From the NCBI RefSeq assembly GCF_004337985.1, contig NW_021940918.1, forward strand, positions 1 through 64,000: 64,000 nt of DNA, read 5' to 3'. This DNA is from Pyricularia pennisetigena. Lineage: Eukaryota > Ascomycota > Sordariomycetes > Magnaporthales > Pyriculariaceae. Of this stretch, positions 23,164-33,772 are shown piece after piece; position 1 is the stretch's first letter, and every line of letters begins with the position of its first letter. Position numbers and translations under genes: made by a program. The notes under the pieces were generated by a model. The model saw nothing but the letters and a program-made list of their open reading frames with translations, had not been told where the DNA came from and made no database searches.

Positions 23164-23599
23164 TCGAATCTTTAAAATTTTGGTTTTATTATCGTTAAAA
23201 CTGGTAAAAATATAAACGAGTTTCGATTGTAAATTATATATAAAAAAGTATATATTTTGCCTATCCGCTTATTTAACTGCTTATATAATCTGGTATATGC
23301 ACCAAAATTCCCAATAACGATATATACATATATACCACCCTCCACGTGCAAAAAGTATAAAATTTGGTCAAAAATTAAAAATAATATTAAAAAAAGTCGA
23401 AAATCGAAAAAAAATCGAAAAAACAGTACCGCCATGAACGGATTAAGGGCAGGTGGTATCGAATTCGGCCATTATATAAGATAAAAAAATAAATCAAATC
23501 GCTGCTAATAGCAATACTAAACGCTATCTTCAACAATATTTTCTTTTTTTAATATTTTGCGTAATTGTGGAATAATAAAGGAGTGTCGGTCGAAAAAAG

Positions 23600-24078
23600 T
23601 GTTACGATCAAGGTATCGGGTAACCTGTTCTTAGGGTAAAGTACAGTGGGTTGAAGCAACTGAGCGTCTTGACTGGGTAACTGGGGTTCTCAATGACTGG
23701 GGTGAAGTTATGATCGTTCTCAAGTAAGTATTGAGGTTAACTAGAGTTTGATTGCTGCTAAGCAATCCTAGAATCGAATCTATCTACATGGTAATAAGCG
23801 TATTTTATATAGTCCGTTGTCCTGGGTGTGATATGCTTGATATGTTGGATATGTTGTTGAGCGGTCATATTATCCTTATCACTTGCTATGGGTGCTATGT
23901 GATTCTTGGCACCTATCGGTTATAGCACCTTTCCTTGGTCACGTGCGATCACGTGACCCCTTCCTTATGTAATCCTTGTTTTGGCTGGTCGGCTACCATC
24001 CTTGGGTGATTGTCGTCAGGAGGGGATGTGACCCCACCTGGCCTCATTGGTACCGACCCATCTTGTCTGGTCGTAACA
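23600..24078 (-). mobile_element. Solo gypsy LTR within M1
   Basis: A 479-bp LTR in reverse orientation (TGTTACGATCAAGG ... TCGTAACA on the plus strand), flanked by a perfect 5-bp duplication aaaag (23,595-23,599 and 24,079-24,083). It is less RIP-altered than the Gypsy-1 3' LTR. It lies near the right end of M1. Confidence 0.92.
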
Positions 24079-24683
24079 AAAAGGCCAAAAATACCGCTAT
24101 GAACGGCGAAAATCGACAAATTGTCCTCAGACCTGAACCAGAGTGTTTTTTGGATAGACCCACAGGTATATTGCAAAGCCGCAATTGAGCCACGAAGTGG
24201 ATCAATTGTGGAGCTCTGGGCTTCAGGGATGAGCCCTGAGACTAGAATCGATGAAGGTATGAAGGTGATGAATCTAAGGCTAAGTTATGAATTACGTGTT
24301 CGAATCCGTAGGTGCAGATCTTCGATCCGGATATCCGGAATGCGGGGTCACGTCACATGATTTGGCCTTATTCATGTGACTGACCTGCCGACCTATTGAG
24401 CCTAACGGCCTATTTTGCTTATGCATGCACAGAAAATCTGCGACCACAACGGGATTCGAACCCACGCACTTTAACAACGTATATATGATATAGATTATGG
24501 TACGTGCATTATACCACTAAGCTAAATTATATATGACGTATTTGTTTTATTGTTAAAACTATGAACAAAGACGTTATATATAAAGCTTTGTGTGTATAAA
24601 CGCGTATACCTTTTATTTGTTATTTATTTATTTATTCGATGCAGGGTGACTAATAAAATTAGCCCGTGCTAGCCATGTTCACA

Positions 24684-24762
24684 ACAGTTACGCGTATAAG
24701 ATATGCAATTTATTATATTCAACGTGCGGTCGCAGGGCGTTTATAAGGCTTTTTTATAATAT
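24684..24762. other. Rearranged spacer with TRIM-LTR fragment
   Basis: It contains a fragment of the 100-bp TRIM LTR (caacgtgcggtcgcaggg, near 24,720-24,737) without ends or target duplication. Confidence 0.4.
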
Positions 24763-24932
24763 AATGTACATACCCGTTATAAACGGCGAAATGCGACAAA
24801 ATGTCCCCAGATTAGAACGAGCGCGATCTTTTCGGCCAATGTAATTGGTCGAAAAACCATATGGCTGCAAGGTCTATAGAGCGCTCGGTCCCCATTGCGA
24901 AGCAGGGGGGTCTAGTCTGAGCACTGAGACTA
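24763..24932 (-). mobile_element. MULE-like terminal fragment (M8)
   Basis: A reversed copy of the left terminal segment of the M family: the ccgttataaacggcgaaatgcgac block, the ccaatgtaattgg hairpin, and the end ...CTGAGACTA at 24,932. The rest of the element is missing. It ends 5 bp from the stop codon of the disrupted secreted-protein gene. Confidence 0.8.
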
Positions 24933-24937
24933 AAGAT

Positions 24938-25174
24938 TTAGACCCATTGGACTTTCTCTGGTGGATTAGCTAAACCCCCTGGTTCAAAATGCATTCGCTG
25001 ATGTAATTTGTCCCAGGAATACATAAAACCATTGTGCGTGAGGATTTCCTTTGCTTTGAGGTGATCATGGCGAGGACCTTTGGCGCCGTTCTCGGGATGT
25101 GGGTCAGCGTGAACCCATCCACCGTAATGGCGATCATCGCCCCAATATAAATATCCAGTTTTAATCCAGTTTTC
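24938..25174 (-). pseudogene. Small secreted-protein gene, C-terminal half
   Basis: The minus-strand frame continues from the Gypsy-2 target duplication (25,170-25,174) to a TAA stop at 24,938-24,940. It is rich in Trp, His, Gly and Pro (WGDDRHYGGW, HADPHPENGAKGPRHDH, FEPGGLANPPEKVQW). It has no internal stop and its composition is less AT-rich than its surroundings. It continues in frame from the N-terminal half at 32,427-32,635 when Gypsy-2 and one duplication copy are removed. I recognise no family. A stop so close to the M8 fragment means the natural C terminus might have been altered. Confidence 0.75.
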
Positions 25175-25629
25175 TGTTACGACCAGACAAGATGGGTCGG
25201 TACCAATGAGGCCAGGCGGGGTTACACCCCTCCTAACGACATTCGCCCAAAGAAATCGCCGACAATAGAACATCGATTACCTAAGGGAGAAGTCACGTGA
25301 CGCCACGTGATCGCCAAGAAGGTGATCTCAATAATCCTTAAGAGATTACAACAGATTAGGCGAAGTGATTTCTGCGATTTGTAATAGATTAAGGGAGATT
25401 ACATTCGGAACATAGTCTATATAAAGCACGTTTATTACTATATAAATAAATTCGATTTTAGGATTATTTAGCAGCAATTAAATTTTAGTTAACCTTAATA
25501 TTTACTTGAGAACGATTATAATTTCACCCCAGTTATTGAGAACCCCAATTACCCAGTTAAAACGTTCAATTGCTTTAACCCATTGTATTTTACCCTAAAA
25601 ACAGGTTACCCGATACTTTAATCGTAATA
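25175..25629 (+). repeat. Gypsy-2 5' LTR
   Basis: It starts TGTTACGACC and ends ...ATCGTAATA (TAACA altered). agcaattaaa at 25,473-25,482 is complementary to the interior start tttaattgct at 25,631-25,640, as in Gypsy-1. Confidence 0.92.
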
Positions 25630-25764
25630 TTTTAATTGCTCCTATTTAATATTTTGCCTTAAAATATACCGAGCAGTATCGCCGAAATAATGTTTTCCAA
25701 CAGAACCACCCCTTAAACCCCTTTTACTATTAACGTTCCGGCCAACGCTGGCGTTTTGCGTTAA

Positions 25765-27438
25765 ATGGTCGCGACGCTCCAAGCAGAAAATCGACAATTC
25801 CAGGAACGAATGACCGAACAAATTAATCGAACTAATAGGAATTATATCAAATATTTTTTACCATTACCTTATAATGGCACCCTAGGTACCCTGCAGGGAT
25901 TTTTTACGGGAACCCGGGTTTATTTTTACTTTAACGAGGATAATTTCGATAGTGACGCAGAAAAGGTCACCTACGCAACCTCGTTATTAAGGGGCGATGC
26001 GCTTACCTGGTTCGAACCAATCCTACGAAATTATTTAAATTACGATGAAGAAAAAAACCGTAAAGCTGAGATTAACCGCATTTTCGACGATTACGAGAAT
26101 TTCGAAAAATGCCTTAGGGGAGTATTCGGTAGCCCAGACGAGGAACGCACGGTTAAGCGTAAGCTGGTACGTTTTACTTAAACCAAATCGGTATCCAAAT
26201 ATGCCAGTGAATTTCGGTAAATTACCGCCAAATTATTATGGGGCCCCGAAACCCTGATGGCACGTTTTTATGCGGGATTTAAAAAAAAAATTAAAAACGA
26301 ATTTGTTAAAAAAGAACGACCCGACACCCTAGCCGAATACGTAGAGCTAGCAGTTAAAATCGATAACCGATTTTACGAACGGAAATTGGAACGACGCGAA
26401 GGATGTAGCGTGTGGGGGCCAGCCTTGCGATAAACTAATACGGGACGCAAATACTAATACCCTAAACCGCTTCGCCAGTATAGTATTTCCTACGGAATAT
26501 ATAACGGACCTATGGACCTTAACGCGACCCAATATAAAAAACCGCGTAAGGATCCCAAAAGTGGCAAGTGTTTTAAGTGCGAAAAACCAGGATATATAGC
26601 CAAATTTTGTCCCTAAAACATTCCGGATTTACACCCCGATTTTAAAAAACCACGAGGATTAAATACCACCACCCACCAACAAACACCACCGGATTAATAC
26701 AGTTTAAAAAGCTGGACCATATATTACGACGATAATTGTATGATTTATAATAGCGCAAAAATGGACGCAGGATAATACCCACAAAAACCCAAAAACATTC
26801 GGACTTTAGCAATAGGAGACCGTGTACTTATTAAGACCAGACCACCGGTACAATTACGCAGGCAAAACGCCAAATTACCCGAACCTACGGAATTAAATAT
26901 TTTAAAAAAATTAAAACCAAAACTATTGGGATAAACCCACCGCATCCGGATGATCCAACAAGCCCCAACGGACGAATTTAATAACGAGTTAAAAGACGAA
27001 TTTAGCGAAAAAAAAACTATATTTTCAGATTTATACAGTGCAGTAAGGGAAAACAACCCTTATGTATATAAGAAGAAATTTATCGATTTATACCGAGACG
27101 ACCAATTAGTATAATTTCCCGGAATACCATTTCGAATATAGATATAAAACCCTATAGGATTAATCGATCCAACCTTCGGAGACCACCCAACCTTGGATAT
27201 TAAGCATCCCAAATATACAGAAATTTTTTGGGCAAAATGTTTTCGAAACAATTGCGGATTGCATTTTAGCAGAAAAATAGTCCACGATTTTTTCCTACGA
27301 CGACGCAAAATAACAGGTATCCACGAAATATACACCACCATTAAATTACCCAATTGGGAAATTAAAATAAGATTTAATACCGAACCAGCGGTAATTTTCA
27401 CCCTTTGTGACGATTACTTTATAGCATATTACAACTAA
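25765..27438 (+). pseudogene. Gypsy-2 gag remnant
   Basis: An open stretch of 138 codons (25,765-26,181) begins MVATLQAENRQFQERMTEQ and retains WFEPILRNYL, where Gypsy-1 has a stop. The zinc knuckle near 26,569 reads CFKCEKPGYIAKFC, with Tyr in the place of the metal-binding His (CAT to TAT). The C-terminal part 27,193-27,438 is in the same frame. Stops, for example at 26,179, are consistent with CAA to TAA. Confidence 0.82.
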
Positions 27439-27839
27439 AAACAATTCCCATGGTACGAATGTACCCGAAGCATTTGCAAAATACATATGTTAGCCAAAGC
27501 ACAGGTATGGTACGAAACGAAATTACGATAACCAGGACCCGCACCCATGACCAAAATTGTGTGGAACCCCAACGTTAAGAACAACGAAATACCTACAAAC
27601 GCACGAAAAACGCCTGCACCAATAGGGCACCGATTTGATAAAATTAACGTTAGAAACAGCCATACGCCCCGAAATAAGAAAAATAAGGACCCACGACGCG
27701 AGTCCAGTAAGCCAAAAAACTAGGACAGCCAGACGGTACAGGGCACCAGACGGTAGTAACAAAAACGGAATAAAAAACCCTGAACGCCACGTAAGCCACG
27801 AAGGCAATACACGAATATATATTCCTGAATATACGATTT

Positions 27840-30800
27840 AATGGAAAACCCATACGAGCGTTCCTTAATAGCGGAGCACAAAGCAACTACATCTTTCCAA
27901 AAATCGTGAAAAAACGACGAATACCTTGGCGATAAAAGGAAAAACCATATCGACTATAAACCGTAAAAGGAAAGGCAGTTTTATACGGGAACGGTACCAT
28001 CGAAATAAAGACCGTACACCTTTGGATGGAAAACTATGGACGAAAGGAATAAATTATTTTGGATATTACGGAAATAGGGAATAAAAATATGATTTTAGGA
28101 ATTCCCTGGTTTAGAAGGAGCAACCCCCGGATAAATTGGATTACAGGCCAAGTTTAATGGGAAAAGCACCTAATTATTGAATGACTTCCAGCATAGCAGG
28201 GTTTATACAGGAAATATAGGGCACGGAAGGACCAAATAAAGCAAATGGCGTATTTACAGGGAGGACGACCAACCCCGGAGCCAATATTGGAAAAAAAGCG
28301 ATTATCCACAGGCCAAAACCGATCCAATTACACAATATAAACCACGAAGGAACAGACCAAAAACGGTAAAATCCCAGAAAAATACCAAAGTTATATACGA
28401 CTGTTTAGCTAAAAATTCGAGATAGGATTACCCGAGCATAGTCCGTTCGACCACGAAATACCATTGAAAAAAGGAACCCAACTAAAGTTCCACAAAATAT
28501 ACGGTTTAAATCCGACACAAATGGAGGTTTTAAACGAATATTTCGCGGAAAACTTTAAAAAAGGTTATATTAAATTATCGATATTACCAGCAAAATACCC
28601 AATCCTTTTCGTATTAAAAAAGAACGGAAAACTACGATTATGCGTGGATTATAAACAATTAAACGACATTATAATAAAAAATTGCTACCCGCTCCCACTA
28701 ATAAAAGAATTTCGAAACATGTTTTACCAAATATAATGGTTTACGATATTAAATTTTAAAGGAGCATACAATTTGATCCGCATAAAGGAAGGCGAGGAAT
28801 GGAAAATAGCATTTCGTACCAGACGAAGATATTACGAATACCTGGTAATGCTTTTCGGTTTCACCAACGCCCCCGCAATTTTTTAAATTATAATTAACCA
28901 CGTTTTTAGGGAATATTTAGATATTTTTGTCGTTGTTTACCTGGACGATATTTTTGTTTTTTCCAAAACGTTGGAAAAATATAAAAAATACGTCCATATA
29001 GTTTTATAAAAGCTACAAAACGTTAAGCTTTTAATTGAACCCGAAAAATGCATTTTTCACAGCAAGCAAGTTAATTTCCTAAAATATATTATCGCCCCTG
29101 GAAAAATTAAGATGGAAAAATTAAAGATCCAAACAGTAAGGGAATGGCCCTAATTATAGAACGTAAAAAACGTTCGGGCATTTTTTGGATTCGTGAACTT
29201 TTATAGAAGATTTATTAAGGGTTACGGCGCAATCGCCACCCCATTGACCAATATAACCAAAAAGGACTTAAAATTCCAATGGACGGAATAAATACAGCAA
29301 ATTTTCGAACAACTACGAAATGCAATAGCACAAAAACCGATCCTTAAAATACCAGACCCAACGAAACCCTTCGAAATCGAAACCGACGCATCCGACTACG
29401 CAATCGGAGGACAATTTAACCAACGAAACGAAAAAGGACGCCTGCATTTTTGCGCCTTTTTTTCACAAAAATTATATAAACCAGAATTCAATTACCAAAT
29501 CCACGATAAAGAATTTATGGCTATTATCCGAGCATTTGAAAAATGGAAACCACAGCTATCCGGAATTAAATACGAAATATTAATTTACACGGACCACAAA
29601 AACCTGACCCATTTTACTACCAGTAAGGTGTTAAACAAACGACAAATTAAATGGGCAAAATTCCTATTAAAATTCCATTTTAAAATTATTTACCGAAAAG
29701 GAATAGAAAATGGTAGGGCCGACGCCTTTAGCAAAAAACCAAATTATAAAAATATAATACCCGAGGAAATACGGAAAATCCTTACGGCAGACGATAACGG
29801 AAACCTTTTACCAGCTCACCGAAATTTTATAACGACCAATACGGTAACCACACCAAAGGAAATACGGAAAATCCACGAGAGTAAAGCTCACGGATACCAA
29901 AGGATTTCCAAAATATGGAAACGGTTAAAACAGCACCACAATTTCAAAAAAATACGACAAAAAGTACGAAAAGCTATTAAAAACTGCGAACTTTGCGCAA
30001 AAAGCAAATCCGCCAAACACAAGCCTTACGGGCTTTTACAGCCTTTACCAACCCTTAACAAGGCCTGGCAAACCATTACAATGGATTTTATCGTCAAGCT
30101 ACCACCTTCCGAAAAACCATTTATTAAAACTAAATACGATAGCATATTAATTATAGTGGACAAATTTACTAAATACGCCTACTTCCTACCCTATAAAAAA
30201 AGTAGCAACGCCGAAAAAATCGCTTATATATTCCTACGAATAATTGTCAGCAACTACGGACTTCCAAAAAACATTATCACGGACAAAAATAAATTTTTTA
30301 CATTAAAATTCTGGAAATTTCTAATGGAATAGCTAGGAACCGACCACAAATTATTTACAATATTTTACCCACAAACAAATGGACAAATAAAACGAACAAA
30401 CCAAACATTGGAACAATACCTAAAATGCTATGTAAACCATAAATAGGATAACTGGGTACGGTTATTACCCACAGCATAATTCGTATACAACAGCTTAAAA
30501 AATGAAAATACCAAAATAACCCCGTTTTATACCAATTACGAATTTAACCCTACGGTATATGGAGAACCAAGAACCACGATTACGGCCCCACGAACCGATA
30601 AACAAGTAAGCGAATTACGAAAATTCCACCGAAAATTCCAACAGGAATTGGAATTCGTACGAAGAAAAATGACCAAATACGCCAACCAATATCGGATAAA
30701 GGGATTATCTTTCCAGGAGGGAAATAGCGTTTACCTTATTCGACGTAATATTAAAATATAACGACCAAACAGCAAATTTAATTACAAAAAACTTGGACTT

Positions 30801-31094
30801 TTTAAAATCGATAAAAAGATTAGCGAAACTAATTACAAATTATTATTACCAAGAACCATGAAAATTTACCCAACGTTCCACGTATTATTATTGGAACCAG
30901 TACCACCCGGTACCAGTATATAAAAAACAATCGAAATTAACGAAGAAGAAATATACGACGTCGAACGAATATTGGACCACAAACGCAATTACGGTAAAAT
31001 AGAATACCTTATTAAATGGGAAAATTACGGACACGAAAAAAACATTTGGAAACCCCTTAACCACCTCCAAAATTGCCAGGAACCACTCCGTTAA
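27840..31094 (+). pseudogene. Gypsy-2 pol remnant with chromodomain
   Basis: Protease end (MILGIPWFRRSNPR near 28,090), RT (28,464-28,736 and on; YLDDIFVFSK near 28,940), and an uninterrupted 271-codon stretch (29,517-30,332) covering the RNase H end and the integrase zinc finger (H-H-C-C, ending CELCAKSK) and core (TMDFIVKLPP, IITDKNKFF). Downstream the integrase Glu site reads GQIKRTNQTLEQ, with Lys for Glu as in Gypsy-1. The chromodomain (30,858-31,094) contains YDVERILDHK and LIKWENYG. It is not functional as it stands. Confidence 0.85.
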
Positions 31095-31971
31095 TATTAC
31101 CAGGAATTGGATTTGCGAGCAAATTAGCCAAAAAAAAAGGACGACCTAAAAAAGCACCATTTATTATTCCCAAAAGCTAAGGATCGGCCAGGATTCGAAA
31201 TTATACCACCAAACGAGCCTACAAAAAAACGATTAGCATACACCAACAAACCAAAACATACGGACAAAAACAATTCACCGACCGAATGCTGCGCAAAAAC
31301 ATTTATTTTATCCAATAAAAAAGGATTTAAAGGACCCATCGGGAAGGTTAAATCCCAAACAAAATTGGAATCCGGAAAAAGCGATTCGAATAATATTTTA
31401 GGAAAAACTTCGGACGATCGCCGCCGCTCCTCCTGTTTTACCTCCTCACGCTCCACGCGATCCAATTTTTCCAAATTATTAATCCCGCGAAATATAATTC
31501 GTATTATTTTTTTAAACCACAGTTTCTTTTACCTTCGCAAACGAAGCAATTTCGCCTGCTGCGCGTGAATTTGCTTTTTAAACGTTTTAACCTCCGCATC
31601 CAGCTTCGAATGCTGGCGACCAATATAACGGATTTAAACAGCGGACAAACCCAATACGTCGTAACCAAAACGGTTGGAACGAACGCATTCCACACAACGA
31701 GCAAAATCCTGCGGAAACACCTGATAAAATGTTACGCCTTTGGCACAGCAGGGATTGCAGGAAGGCATTTCGACAATATCGGTCGATAATAGGGAAAAAA
31801 AGAAAACGTAGCGACGTTCTGTCGACGAACGACCAAATTTTAATTTGGTTACGCGATTAAATATAGCGTAAAAAGGTTAGCAAAGAAGGAATATGGAAAT
31901 AAAAACAAGGATTAAGGGAATATAAACTATTTAAAAACCAAAAGGATTTGGCCAAAGAAGGGGAAACCTAA

Positions 31972-32426
31972 TATTACGACCAGATAAAATGGGTCGGTAT
32001 TAATAAGGCCAGGCGGGGTCACACCCTTCCTAACGATATTCGCCCAAAAAAATCGCCGACAACAGAATATCGATTATTTAAGGGAGAAGTTACGTAACGC
32101 CACGTAATCGCCAAAAAGGTAATTTCAATAATTTTTAAAAAATTACAACAAATTAGGCGAAGTGATTTTTGCGATTTGTGACAGATTAAAGGAAATTACA
32201 TTCGGAATATAGTTTATATAAGGCACGCTTATTACCATGTAAATAGATTCGATTTTAGGATTGTTTAACAGCAATTAAATTCTAATTAACTTTAATATTT
32301 ACTTGAGAACGATTATAACTTCACCCCAGTTATTAAGAACCCCAGTTACCCAGTTAAGACGCTCAGTTGCTTCAACCCACTGTATTTTACCCTAAGAACA
32401 GGTTACCCGATACCTTGATCGTAACA
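31972..32426 (+). repeat. Gypsy-2 3' LTR
   Basis: 455 bp, begins TATTACGACC (first G changed to A) and ends GTAACA. Its right edge abuts the target duplication ttttc. Confidence 0.92.
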
Positions 32427-32635
32427 TTTTCATTGTACCATATTTTAAAAAAGAATTCCTCCCATTTTTTGGAAATCATATATTGTTCGCGCACACCCAA
32501 TTTTCTAATTTCGTCGTTTATAAAGTCGACCTTAAATGTCTGATAATAATCCATAACCCCATCATCGGTGTCGATGGTGCGGGCGAAAGAAGCAGTTGCA
32601 AAAAGAAGTGTCTGGAATAAGGCGAAAGAAACCAT
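32427..32635 (-). pseudogene. Small secreted-protein gene, N-terminal half with signal peptide
   Basis: ATG at 32,633-32,635 opens a typical signal peptide (MVSFALFQTLLFATASFA, likely cleavage after ASFA), followed by an acidic stretch and DYYQTFKVDFINDEIRK. The frame runs into Gypsy-2 at Trp-Tyr-Asn-Glu. An in-frame ATG seven codons upstream (32,656) would put charged or polar residues ahead of the signal and is less likely. With the C-terminal half the gene would have 441 nt, exactly divisible by three (146 residues). Location in an AT-rich repeat compartment, small size and signal peptide are typical of fungal effector candidates, but function is unknown. Confidence 0.75.
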
Positions 32636-32984
32636 TTTTGCAATTGGTGAAATCAACCAATAAATATAATAGAATGTTACTTCTTTTTGAAAAAATAACT
32701 AAGAAATGGTTATAGTGTTTAATGGTCGTTATATGGTTGCAAAAATGGTATAAGATATAAAATAAATGAAGAAGAGGTTTGAAATTCGGATACAATTAAA
32801 TTGCAAAGTGAGAATGGGAGCATTTTAATACCTTTTACAACTCCCGTACAATTGGGTAAACATTTTACAACTGCATAATTTGGAAACAAAAACAATGTTA
32901 TATTTACAATCATCGGCCCGCCAAATGGGGTCTATAATTTTAATAAACAATTTAATATCTCCATAATTGGTTCTCGGTGACTTT
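32636..32984. promoter_or_regulatory. Upstream region of the disrupted secreted-protein gene
   Basis: About 350 bp of unique-looking AT-rich sequence between the start codon and a TRIM LTR. No certain TATA box or binding site was singled out. Confidence 0.4.
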
Positions 32985-33036
32985 TGTTAATTATGCCGCT
33001 GTTCAATTAGCTGCGCGCATGAAAAATGCAGCCGAC
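32985..33036 (+). mobile_element. Truncated TRIM LTR cut by M2
   Basis: It matches the first 52 bp of the 100-bp TRIM LTR (TGTTAATTATGCCGCTG...GCAGCCGAC) and stops where M2 begins. The remaining 48 bp are not found at the far end of M2. Confidence 0.8.
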
Positions 33037-33772
33037 TAGTTTCAGGGCTCATCCCTGAAGCCCAGAGCTCCACAATTGAGCGTGGCTCAATTGCGGTTTT
33101 GCAATGTACCTGTGGGTCCATCCAAAAAACGCTTTGGGTCAGGTCTGGGGACAACCTGTCGATTTTGGCCGTTTATAGCGGTATTTTTGTAGTTTCAGTG
33201 TTTAGACTAAACCCCCCTGCTTCGCAATGGGGACCGAGCGCTCCATATACCTTTTGGCCATATGGTTTTTCGACCAATTGCATCGGCCGAAAAGATCGCG
33301 CTCGTTCTAATCTGAGGACAATTTGTCGATTATCCCCGTTTATAGCGGGTATTTATACTGTTTTCGCACTGTGTACGCACCGTATACGTAATACCAACAG
33401 TATAACCACTGTATATAATCAAATATTCGAATGAATAAATGAATAAAAATCGTAAAAATTGTTAATTATGCCGCTGTTTAATTGGCTGCGCGCATGAAAA
33501 ATGCAGCCGACTGCATTTAACGTGCGGTCGCAGGGCCTTTATAAGGCCTGTTCTTAACACCACCACTTAAACGTTATTTAGGGAGGCTGGACCTGAAAAT
33601 AAGTTTGTTTTTACATTGCGTGGCCCTAAGCAAGCACCCTCATTTTGATAATGGGTTTTCCAATGTGGGTCGGCCTCCATTGGGTGAAACTTATTGCTTC
33701 GGCTAACGAGGGGCAATTGCTCGTTGCCACTAAGGCGCAAAATGCATGCACGCAACGGGAATTGAACTTGCG

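Larger units (their letters stand above)
14709..24244 (+). mobile_element. MULE-like TIR element M1 (contains Gypsy-1 and a solo LTR)
   Basis: The element begins TAGTCTCAATGCTC and ends ...GAGCCCTGAGACTA, with a perfect 9-bp target duplication gaatcgatg (14,700-14,708 and 24,245-24,253). Without Gypsy-1, the solo LTR and their duplications it is about 1.8 kb, matching M4 and M7. The outer ~10 bp are inverted repeats; next come unlike hairpin-rich segments; then a shared inverted block around ttgtcgcatttcgccg appears on both sides. No protein frame is present. Long inverted ends with a 9-bp duplication are the hallmark of Mutator-like elements, so I infer a non-autonomous MULE. Confidence 0.85.
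14546..24683 (+). mobile_element. 659-bp family repeat, copy D2, split by M1
   Basis: The left part 14,546-14,708 starts TGTGAGGAGG; the right part 24,254-24,683 ends GTTCACA. They join across M1 at the duplicated gaatcgatg. The net length is about 593 bp because one of the two hairpin units near the right end is missing. No matching 5-bp duplication was found outside it (atttt against acagt), so one flank may have been rearranged. Its tRNA-like block is at about 24,444-24,531 on the minus strand, with the B box at 24,452-24,462. Confidence 0.8.
25175..32426 (+). mobile_element. Gypsy-2, full-length chromovirus, RIP-damaged
   Basis: 455-bp LTRs (25,175-25,629 and 31,972-32,426) and a perfect duplication ttttc (25,170-25,174 and 32,427-32,431). 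It is about 90% similar to Gypsy-1 by eye, with the same domain order, but less damaged: more Gln and Trp codons survive. A purine-rich tract (aaagaaggggaaa) precedes the 3' LTR. It is inserted in the coding sequence of a small secreted-protein gene. Confidence 0.93.

Noticed and set aside
32387..32656. 89-codon frame read as a complete small protein
   Set aside because: Its last residues are translated from the Gypsy-2 LTR; the real gene continues at 25,174, so it is annotated as the N-terminal half only.
33567..33755. 62-codon minus-strand frame in the TRIM interior with ADPH...GPR, resembling part of the secreted protein
   Set aside because: The resemblance is a handful of residues; the frame starts inside M4-adjacent sequence and is too short to claim gene capture.
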